From positions 1 to 8,944 of the forward strand of contig CALMWM010000260.1 of assembly GCA_937873435.1 (NCBI GenBank): DNA of 8,944 nucleotides, read 5' to 3'. Both the position numbers and the translations under genes were made by a program. Numbering within the stretch: position 1 is the first letter of the stretch; each line of letters opens with the position of its first letter. Positions 1-5,017 of this stretch are shown here, in pieces. The stretch is from an uncultured Gallionellaceae bacterium. Its GTDB lineage: Bacteria > Pseudomonadota > Gammaproteobacteria > Burkholderiales > Sulfuricellaceae. Below the pieces are notes generated by a model. It had not been told where the DNA came from. It made no database searches and saw only the letters and a list, made by a program, of their open reading frames with translations.

Positions 1-612
1 GATTTCCAGTTGCAGTTCGGCGATGCGGTCGCGAATCTTGCGTTTGTCCAGCTCGGTGTGCGATTCGCCGGCGCCGCGCCCGCCGACGCCGCTGCGCTGG
101 CGTCCCTGCGGCCCCGCGAGCTTGGCCGCCTCGCGCAGGCGCGGCGCCATGTAGCCGAGACGGGCGATCTCCACCTGCGCGCGCGCGGCGCGGGAGCTGG
201 CGTGACGATGAAAAATTTCGAGGATGACCAAGGTACGGTCCATCACCTCGCAGCCGACCTCGATTTCGAGGTTGCGCGCCTGCGACGGCGAGATTTCGTG
301 ATCGACGAAGACGACGGCTATCCTGCCGGCGTTGGGGTCGGCGGCGGCCTGCGGCGTATGCTCGAAGGTGACGGGCAAGGGGGAGTTGTCCACGAATTCG
401 CGTACTTCCTGGCGCTTGCCGGCGCCCAGGTAGGCTGTCGTATCGAAGCTGGAGCGTTTCTGCGTAAAGGTGGCGGCGATCTGGAAACCCAGGGTCTTTG
501 CCAGGTCGCGCAACTCAGCCAGCGATGAGTCGAACTCGATGTCGCTCACGTTCGGCAATTGCACGGACGCCACGACGGCGTATTGGGGCTTCTCTTTGAC
601 TTCTTTGCGCAT
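1..612 (-). CDS. hflX: HflX-type GTPase, N-terminal 204 residues (3' end cut by window edge)
   Basis: HflX proteins are GTP-hydrolysing, 50S-ribosome-binding factors that split stalled or heat-damaged ribosomes. The visible part is the family-specific N-terminal domain, before the GTPase domain. I translated it by hand from ATG at 612, and the frame is open to base 1. It shows YLGAGKRQE (61-69) as the glycine-rich GKxxE element, HEISPSQARNLE (105-116), DRTLVILEIFHRHA (125-138) and QVEIARLGYMAPRL (146-159), all in family order. The linker GGRGAGESHTELDKRKIRDR (177-196) corresponds to the usual GGxGxRGPGExxLExDRR. The G1-G4 GTP-binding motifs lie off the window. Two things are odd. There are roughly 14 extra residues between the GKxxE element and the HEISPSQ block (about 79-97). 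The usual WxHL stretch before the glycine-rich linker is not recognisable. It follows an aminopeptidase gene, not hfq, so it could be a paralogue of the hfq-linked HflX. No strong Shine-Dalgarno precedes the ATG. Confidence 0.88.
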   Translation of the reverse strand, partial: MRKEVKEKPQYAVVASVQLPNVSDIEFDSSLAELRDLAKTLGFQIAATFTQKRSSFDTTAYLGAGKRQEVREFVDNSPLPVTFEHTPQAAADPNAGRIAVVFVDHEISPSQARNLEIEVGCEVMDRTLVILEIFHRHASSRAARAQVEIARLGYMAPRLREAAKLAGPQGRQRSGVGGRGAGESHTELDKRKIRDRIAELQLEI

Positions 613-648
613 TCGGGGAGGGCTTCTCTGGAAAGGACGTAGCGGAAC

Positions 649-654
649 AGTATA
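649..654 (-). promoter_or_regulatory. candidate -10 box for the hflX-type gene
   Basis: In the 73-bp gap between the aminopeptidase stop and the hflX start, the minus strand reads TATACT (654 to 649) within a TATATACT run. This matches the sigma70 -10 consensus at 5 of 6 bases. It would start transcription near 642 and leave a leader of about 30 nt. No good -35 hexamer sits 16-18 bp upstream, so this is tentative. The alternative is read-through from the aminopeptidase gene. Confidence 0.35.
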
Positions 655-685
655 TACCTTCGAATGACCGCCACGGCCTGCGGAT

Positions 686-1990
686 TCAACTACCGAAGGC
701 CGCTGTCAGGGCTGCAATCATGTAGGCGTGGTCATCAACCCCGGCGCTCTCGCGCGCGCTGTGCATCGCCCACATGGGCGAGCCGACGTCCACGCTGGCG
801 ACGCCCAGCTGGGCCGCCACCATGGGGCCGATGGTGCTGCCGCAGCCCAGGTCGCTGCGATGCGCATATTGCTGGCACGGCACCCCGGCCTGCTCGCAAA
901 ACCCCATGAAGCGGGCCGCCGTCTCCGCGTTGGTGGTATAGCGCTGGTTCACGTTGGTCTTGATGACCGGCCCGCCATTCACCGTCACTTTGTGGCCAGG
1001 CTCATAGGCAGCCGGGAAATTCGGATGGTAGGCATGGGCCATGTCGGCGCTGATGAAGAAACTGTTCGCCATGGCACGGCGCTTGTCCTCTTCGTCCAGT
1101 CCCGCCTGGAAAGCGATGCGGGCCAGCACGTCGCTGACGAAACTGCCGCCGGCGCCGGTGGCGCTTTCGCTGCCAACCTCTTCGTGGTCGAAGAAGGCCG
1201 CCACGCTGGTGGCCTCCGGCTGCTGCGTCGCGATCAGCGCGTTGAGGGCGGCATGGGAGGATGCCAGGTTATCCAGCTGGCGGCTGGCGATGAACTCCTG
1301 GTTCGCGCCCCACAGGCAACCCTTCTGCACATCATGGACAGCCAGTTCCCAGCTCAGCAGGTCTGCCGCCTCCCGCTGCACGGCATCGGCCAGCAGCTTG
1401 CGCAAGCTTGCTTCCGCGTCCTCGCCTTCGCCCAGCAGGCCGAGGATCAGCGGCAGTTCCGTCTGCTTGTTGAGCTTCAGGCCCTGTTCATTCACTTCCC
1501 GGTTCATGTGGATCGCCAGGTTGGGCAGCCGCGCCAGCGGCTGCTCGAAGCGCAGCAGGCGGGTTTCCTGACCCGACGCCGTGTGCAATACGACGCGCCC
1601 GGCCAAACTCAAGTCCCGGTCGGTGAATGTCGCCAGGATCGGCCCGCCGTAAACTTCAACCCCTAGGCGCATCAAGCCATCGCCGGCCAGGGCCGCTTTC
1701 GGCTTGAGCCTCAGCCCAGGAGAATCGGTATGGGCACCGACGATGCGAAAGCCGGCTTCCGCCACTGGCCGGCTACCCAGCGCGAACGCGATCAGCGACG
1801 CGCCGCCGCGCACTGCGTAATAGCGCCCTCCCCCATCAAGTTGCCAGCGCCCGCCCTCCTCAAGCCGGGTAAAGCCCTGCGCCAGCAAGCGCGCCTCGGC
1901 ACTCGCCACGGCGTGCCAGGGGCTGGGGCTGGCGTCGATGAAGTCGATTAGTTGATGGGCGGCGGTTCGGGCTTGGGTGGTCGCGGACAT
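686..1990 (-). CDS. M18-family metallo-aminopeptidase (aspartyl aminopeptidase type)
   Basis: M18 enzymes are dinuclear-zinc cytosolic aminopeptidases that release N-terminal residues, in several members acidic ones (Asp/Glu), during peptide turnover. The protein is 434 residues, typical for bacterial M18. All metal and catalytic positions are present: His87 in GAHTDSPGLRLKP, bridging Asp240 in SRQLDNLASSH, catalytic Glu270 and ligand Glu271 in FFDHEEVGSES, Asp316 in SADMAHAYHPN, and His410 in MWAMHSARE. The substrate-pocket stretch HRSDLGCGSTIGP (377-389) is also intact. There is no signal peptide. I place the start at ATG 1990 (protein begins MSATTQARTAAHQLIDFID). The frame stays open further upstream to 2215, but those 75 residues encode a low-complexity Arg/Gly stretch read from an intergenic palindrome and do not belong to the family. 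The hflX-type gene follows 73 bp downstream on the same strand. The exact substrate preference is not readable from the sequence. Confidence 0.95.
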   Translation of the reverse strand: MSATTQARTAAHQLIDFIDASPSPWHAVASAEARLLAQGFTRLEEGGRWQLDGGGRYYAVRGGASLIAFALGSRPVAEAGFRIVGAHTDSPGLRLKPKAALAGDGLMRLGVEVYGGPILATFTDRDLSLAGRVVLHTASGQETRLLRFEQPLARLPNLAIHMNREVNEQGLKLNKQTELPLILGLLGEGEDAEASLRKLLADAVQREAADLLSWELAVHDVQKGCLWGANQEFIASRQLDNLASSHAALNALIATQQPEATSVAAFFDHEEVGSESATGAGGSFVSDVLARIAFQAGLDEEDKRRAMANSFFISADMAHAYHPNFPAAYEPGHKVTVNGGPVIKTNVNQRYTTNAETAARFMGFCEQAGVPCQQYAHRSDLGCGSTIGPMVAAQLGVASVDVGSPMWAMHSARESAGVDDHAYMIAALTAAFGS

Positions 1991-2020
1991 GGCGGGTACG
2001 GTGAGTGTTAATGAGGGGGA

Positions 2021-2026
2021 AGTATA
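2021..2026 (-). promoter_or_regulatory. candidate -10 box for the M18 aminopeptidase gene
   Basis: The minus strand reads TATACT from 2026 to 2021, 5 of 6 bases of the sigma70 -10 consensus. A start near 2014 would give a leader of about 24 nt before the ATG at 1990 and would exclude the longer reading-frame start. No convincing -35 hexamer is seen at the normal spacing. The candidate rests on the -10 match and its position. Confidence 0.4.
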
Positions 2027-2080
2027 CAAGAGGCGGCATACGAGAGCAGCCGCCCCTGCCGGGTGACCGATTTTGCTTTT

Positions 2081-2119
2081 CCCTCTCCCCCGGCCCCTCT
2101 CCCATGCGTGGGAGAGGGG
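2081..2119. repeat. dispersed-type GC-rich palindrome (CCCCTCTCCC family)
   Basis: A perfect inverted repeat has arms CCCCTCTCCCA (2094-2104) and TGGGAGAGGGG (2109-2119) around a TGCG loop. A further copy of the left arm, CCCTCTCCCC, lies just outside at 2081-2090, so two left arms compete for one right arm. Similar CCCTCTCCC...GGGAGAGGG elements are scattered between genes in many proteobacteria, and their translations (SHAWERGRGRG, MGEGPGERE) recur in spurious predicted proteins. No T-run follows the stem on either strand, so a standard intrinsic terminator is unlikely. It sits between divergent genes, where a terminator would have no transcript to end. Confidence 0.7.
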
Positions 2120-2184
2120 AGTGAAATCGGCGGCTGGAGTAGCATGGGTGAATTCTGCAAATGGGCGATAAATACTGCCGCAGG

Positions 2185-2215
2185 TTGTGTCACGAGGTTT
2201 CCCTTTCGGTATCAT
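2185..2215 (+). promoter_or_regulatory. weak candidate promoter of the diguanylate cyclase gene
   Basis: TTGTGT (2185-2190) and TATCAT (2210-2215) resemble sigma70 -35 and -10 boxes but are 19 bp apart, longer than the optimum of 17. A start near 2222 would leave a leader of about 38 nt to the ATG at 2260 and would exclude the upstream in-frame ATG at 2161. The evidence is position plus partial matches only. Confidence 0.25.
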
Positions 2216-2259
2216 CTAACGAATTTCATCCCCTCCAAAAAAACCGACAGGCGCAATCA

Positions 2260-3312
2260 ATGGGAAAAGTCATTAACTCCGCAGAGTATCTTTTAAATCA
2301 ATTGGGTGAATTGAGTTACCACCTGACCAATGTCCCGCATCAGGATCAAAGCTATTTCGAGAAGCCGCTGCAAATCATCAACCAGGCCTTGGGATTTCAC
2401 ATCAGTGTTTTATACAAGATCGCCAACGTCATCGAAAACGATGTGATTCTGGAAGTCATGACCGTTTGCAATCCCGATCATATCAGGCCGGATTTGGTGG
2501 AGGGCGCGAAAATATGCCTGGATACCGCCCATCCGCGCGTGGAATTCACCAACGAAGTCATGGCCTTCAAGAACCGCAATGTTTCGGCGATTAACGTCCC
2601 GGGATGGGGCTGCGATATTGTCGGCTCGATCTATCTGCCCGAGAACCTGGGCCACGGCTACCTGCTGGCCGGCGACTTTTTCGGCGATGAATCGGACACC
2701 CAGGAGCATGAAGTACGCGCTTGCGAAATCATGTGCAACATGCTGAGTTCCGTTTTAATGAAAACGCAATTCGAAAAACTGGCGAGCTACGACGGGTTAA
2801 CCGGCCTATTGAATAGCCGCGCCATTCGGGAAGAACTGGAAAAAGCCTTTCAGCGCCAAAAACGGAAAAATACCTGGTCAGGGGCCGTCGTCCTGGCCGA
2901 CATCGATTATTTCAAGAAAATCAACGACACATACGGACATATCCAAGGCGACTCGGTATTGCAGGAAGTCGGGCGCCTCTTCGATGCCTCGATCCGCAAG
3001 CATCTCGATGTTGCCGGCCGCTACGGCGGCGAGGAATTTTTGCTGATTTACGAGGATTCCGAAGCGGATCAAGTCTTGAATATCGTCGGACGCCTGCGGC
3101 AAACCATTGAAGATCACCCATTCAAGAAAATTGGGCCGAACGGTAATCCGCTGGACGGCGAGTATTTGAAGGTGACCATGTCGTTCGGGGTTGCGCTGCT
3201 CAACGACCCGTCCATCGAAAACAGCAAGGAAATCCTGGCGCTGGCCGACTCGGCTTTATATCTGTCGAAGACCGGCGGCCGGAACCGGGTGACGCTCGGC
3301 AAGCGCGAGTAA
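2260..3312 (+). CDS. GAF-like/GGDEF diguanylate cyclase
   Basis: This is predicted to join two GTP into the second messenger c-di-GMP, under control of its N-terminal sensor domain. The protein is 350 residues. Residues about 10-165 look GAF-like: a mixed alpha/beta domain with no transmembrane segment and five cysteines (70, 86, 118, 155, 159). The GGDEF domain starts at DGLTGLLNSR (178-187). Asp214 and Asp216 lie in DIDYFKKINDTYGH, which forms the metal and GTP site. The signature is GGEEF (256-260), so the active site is intact. The inhibitory I-site position reads KHLD (247-250) instead of RxxD, so product inhibition may be weak. No EAL or HD-GYP domain is present. I chose ATG 2260. The frame opens at 2161, but those 33 residues resemble no domain and a possible promoter lies inside them. 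The gene ends 7 bp from a convergent membrane-protein gene. The ligand of the sensor domain is unknown. Confidence 0.9.
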   Translation: MGKVINSAEYLLNQLGELSYHLTNVPHQDQSYFEKPLQIINQALGFHISVLYKIANVIENDVILEVMTVCNPDHIRPDLVEGAKICLDTAHPRVEFTNEVMAFKNRNVSAINVPGWGCDIVGSIYLPENLGHGYLLAGDFFGDESDTQEHEVRACEIMCNMLSSVLMKTQFEKLASYDGLTGLLNSRAIREELEKAFQRQKRKNTWSGAVVLADIDYFKKINDTYGHIQGDSVLQEVGRLFDASIRKHLDVAGRYGGEEFLLIYEDSEADQVLNIVGRLRQTIEDHPFKKIGPNGNPLDGEYLKVTMSFGVALLNDPSIENSKEILALADSALYLSKTGGRNRVTLGKRE

Positions 3313-3319
3313 TTGCCGC

Positions 3320-4315
3320 CTACTGAATGATTCCCTGGTACAGGAACAATCCATAAGCGCCGACCAGGCCAACGCCCATGAAACGCGGAACCCGTCCGGC
3401 AAAGGCCACCGAAAGGAAATGTACGACGCCCGCGCCCAGGATGACAAAGATGCCGGTCTGAAAGAAACCTGGAACCTGTATCGGGTTGAATACCGAAAAC
3501 AAGCCGATACACATCGGAATGCAAATATGGCCATCGCCGATTTGCGAACTCAGAACGATGTCCTGCCTGCCGATGCGGGCGTAATACACGGCGAGGAAGG
3601 CATTGGGCAAAACCATCAGCACGCCGCTCAACCAGCCTAAATTGGCAAAATTCAGAAATTGGCCTTCCGCTTTGGACACCCATCCGACCAGGTGATCGAC
3701 GGCAAAATAAATACCGTAAGCGCTTGCGGCGATAAGCAACAGGTCGAGCACTATCGACCAATGGAAAGTTTTATTTTTGCGGATGTTGTCTTTCAGGATT
3801 TCGAAGACGTGCAATATCTGCCAAAAAACGAACAGGCCGACCAAAACCAGGCCATCGTAAAAATCGAGCACGCCATCCTTCGCCAACGCCCAAAGCGTGC
3901 CGCTGAACAGGAACAAGGCGATCAGGGTAAACAGCAAATTCAGGCGGTTGATCCGGTGGAAATCCGCGGACTTTTTTACTTTCTGCCTGGCTTTAACATT
4001 TTGCACCACCGTCGGCGCGCAAAATATCGCAGAAAGTCCGAGGATCAAGGTCAGGTTGGTGGCATTATTGACGATGCAGTTCTCGACGACCAAGCCGCCG
4101 TTGCTTGCCGAACTGCTCATCACATAGGCGAAAACCAGATTGGCGAATCCCGAGCAATACGGCATGATCAGCGTGCCGAGAACCGTACCTTCAAAGCCTT
4201 TGCTCTCCATTGCTTGAAGACGCCAAATCATTACAAAGGAGGCCGCCACGAACGCGGCAAGCAACACTAAGGGATTGGCCGCATAGATCTGGATATTTTC
4301 GATTAGGCTTTCCAC
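3320..4315 (-). CDS. divergent CaCA-superfamily (Na+/Ca2+ exchanger-like) membrane protein
   Basis: This is an integral membrane protein of 331 residues with about ten hydrophobic segments, the size of prokaryotic Ca2+/cation antiporters. Two internally similar blocks fit the inverted alpha-repeats of that family. Alpha-1 spans about 43-97 and has IVNNATNLTLILGLSAIF (81-98) where the family has IGSNxxNxLLVLGLSAL. Alpha-2 spans about 230-276 and has LPNAFLAVYYARIGRQDI (236-253), then QIGDGHICIPMCIGL (258-272), where the family has LPE, then IGSNxxNxxxxLGI. The ion-coordinating Glu of each repeat seems replaced by Asn (Asn59, Asn238) and the second-repeat Asn/Asp by Cys265, while Asn87 is kept. 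A charged loop (about 105-123) separates the halves. The start is GTG 4315, supported by a promoter about 36 nt upstream, with no clear Shine-Dalgarno. It is convergent with the diguanylate cyclase and divergent from the DUF202 gene. Ion specificity and transport activity cannot be assumed. Confidence 0.75.
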   Translation of the reverse strand: MESLIENIQIYAANPLVLLAAFVAASFVMIWRLQAMESKGFEGTVLGTLIMPYCSGFANLVFAYVMSSSASNGGLVVENCIVNNATNLTLILGLSAIFCAPTVVQNVKARQKVKKSADFHRINRLNLLFTLIALFLFSGTLWALAKDGVLDFYDGLVLVGLFVFWQILHVFEILKDNIRKNKTFHWSIVLDLLLIAASAYGIYFAVDHLVGWVSKAEGQFLNFANLGWLSGVLMVLPNAFLAVYYARIGRQDIVLSSQIGDGHICIPMCIGLFSVFNPIQVPGFFQTGIFVILGAGVVHFLSVAFAGRVPRFMGVGLVGAYGLFLYQGIIQ

Positions 4316-4357
4316 TTTTGAACAGATAAAGACAGGTAGCTCAAGTTCACGAACCGA

Positions 4358-4386
4358 AGTATCCCCGACCCTGGCACCCCGGTCAA
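4358..4386 (-). promoter_or_regulatory. sigma70-type promoter for the CaCA-like gene
   Basis: On the minus strand, TTGACC (4386-4381, 5 of 6 bases of the -35 consensus) is followed after exactly 17 bp by GATACT (4363-4358, 4 of 6 bases of the -10 consensus). The predicted start near 4351 lies about 36 nt before the GTG codon at 4315. This is the best-spaced promoter pair in the window. Confidence 0.5.
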
Positions 4387-4398
4387 ATGCTCATCATT

Positions 4399-4420
4399 CT
4401 TGCCGTAAATATGCGGCAAG
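4399..4420. repeat. 7-bp inverted repeat in the divergent intergenic region (possible operator)
   Basis: CTTGCCG (4399-4405) and CGGCAAG (4414-4420) are perfect inverted arms around an AT-rich 8-bp centre (TAAATATG). The element lies just upstream of the -35 box of the minus-strand CaCA-like gene and about 120 bp before the DUF202 gene. It could therefore be a regulator-binding dyad for either gene. Its left arm also contains TTGCCG, with TAATAA 19 bp further on, a poor plus-strand promoter. No T-run follows, so a terminator is unlikely. Confidence 0.35.
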
Positions 4421-4476
4421 GCGGTAATAAAATTTACTACTCAACAATGAACTGTGATGGCATTATTACTGTCAGG

Positions 4477-4520
4477 ATATTTAACACATGTCCGGGCACT
4501 TGCGTCCGGCGGTTAACTAT
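4477..4520 (+). repeat. imperfect hairpin before the DUF202 gene
   Basis: The segment can fold back. ATA (4477-4479) pairs with TAT (4518-4520), TTAAC (4481-4485) with GTTAA (4512-4516), and CCGGGC (4492-4497) with GTCCGG (4504-4509, one G-T pair), with one mismatch and an unequal internal loop. As RNA it would bury the AGGA (4474-4477) in part and the ATG at 4488. Just downstream, GGCGTTATGG (4523-4532) and the inverted TTAAC elements give a faint likeness to one half of an integron attC site. Confidence 0.35.
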
Positions 4521-4541
4521 TTGGCGTTATGGTGCCTGCAT

Positions 4542-4916
4542 ATGTCTGACTTGAACGATCCCCGTGTTTTCTTCGCTGCTGAACGCACGCTCCTTGCCTG
4601 GAATCGCACCAGCCTTACACTGATGGCATTTGGCTTCGTGATCGAACGCTTTGGCCTTTTTGTGCATATGCTATCGCCCCAGCAAAGCGCTACGCTTCAA
4701 AGGAACTTCTCTTTCTGGATTGGCCTCGCGTTTATCGCGTTGGGGGCAATCGTCTCCGCCGCCGCAGTCGCCCAGTACCGCAACGTCCTCCGCACCCTGA
4801 AACCCATTGAGATCCCGGAGGGCTATCGCGTTGACTTGGTCATGCTCACGAACTTGGCCGTTGCCGCTCTGGGCGTAGCCCTTACCGTTCATCTATTCGT
4901 TCATTGGGCTGGTTAA
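4542..4916 (+). CDS. DUF202 (YidH-like) small membrane protein
   Basis: The protein is 124 residues with three predicted transmembrane helices (about 22-44, 58-78 and 98-120) and begins with the DUF202 signature DPRVFFAAERTLLAWNRTSL (6-25). The family is widespread and common in bacterial inner membranes. Its biochemical function is not established, so none is assigned here. The AERTxLAWxRT core and the following helix with GFVIERFG are typical, and the length fits the family. I chose ATG 4542 because the family signature begins within a few residues of it. An in-frame ATG at 4488 has a better Shine-Dalgarno (AGGA at 4474-4477) and would add 18 residues with no family likeness, so that start cannot be excluded. 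The gene is divergent from the CaCA-like gene and ends 101 bp before the convergent end of the RND transporter gene. It appears to be transcribed alone. Confidence 0.87.
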   Translation: MSDLNDPRVFFAAERTLLAWNRTSLTLMAFGFVIERFGLFVHMLSPQQSATLQRNFSFWIGLAFIALGAIVSAAAVAQYRNVLRTLKPIEIPEGYRVDLVMLTNLAVAALGVALTVHLFVHWAG

Positions 4917-5017
4917 GCATCGCGTGTTCCGATTCATAGCTTCGCCTATTGCGTTCGGGCAGGACAGACTTACCCCAAGATTCAATCTAAAAGCATAATT
5001 CTGGGCAAATCCGCAAA
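4917..5017. other. 101-bp convergent intergenic region, no supported element
   Basis: This lies between the ends of the DUF202 gene and the RND transporter gene, which converge. I looked for a bidirectional terminator and found only a 4-bp stem, ATAG (4936-4939) with CTAT (4946-4949), and no T-run. Transcription may end by Rho or by a structure I cannot see by eye. Confidence 0.4.

Noticed and set aside
728..1666. 312-codon plus-strand open frame opposite the M18 aminopeptidase
   Set aside because: The minus-strand frame carries every M18 metal ligand. The plus-strand product has no recognisable motif.
2094..2119. Palindrome as an intrinsic terminator
   Set aside because: No T-run follows the stem on either strand, and the flanking genes point away from it.
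1991..2215. 75-residue N-terminal extension of the aminopeptidase from an ATG at 2215
   Set aside because: The added residues translate the CCCCTCTCCC palindrome and have no M18 likeness. A TATACT -10 box lies inside this stretch, which points to the start at 1990.
2161..2259. 33-residue N-terminal extension of the diguanylate cyclase from the ATG at 2161
   Set aside because: There is no domain likeness, and a possible promoter (2185-2215) overlaps it. The ATG at 2260 is the simpler start.
3114..3761. 215-codon minus-strand frame overlapping the end of the diguanylate cyclase and the CaCA-like gene
   Set aside because: It is in the wrong frame across two well-supported genes, and its product is Arg-rich with no domain.
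4936..4949. Short stem ATAG/CTAT as a bidirectional terminator between the DUF202 and RND genes
   Set aside because: Only four base pairs and no T-run, so likely chance.
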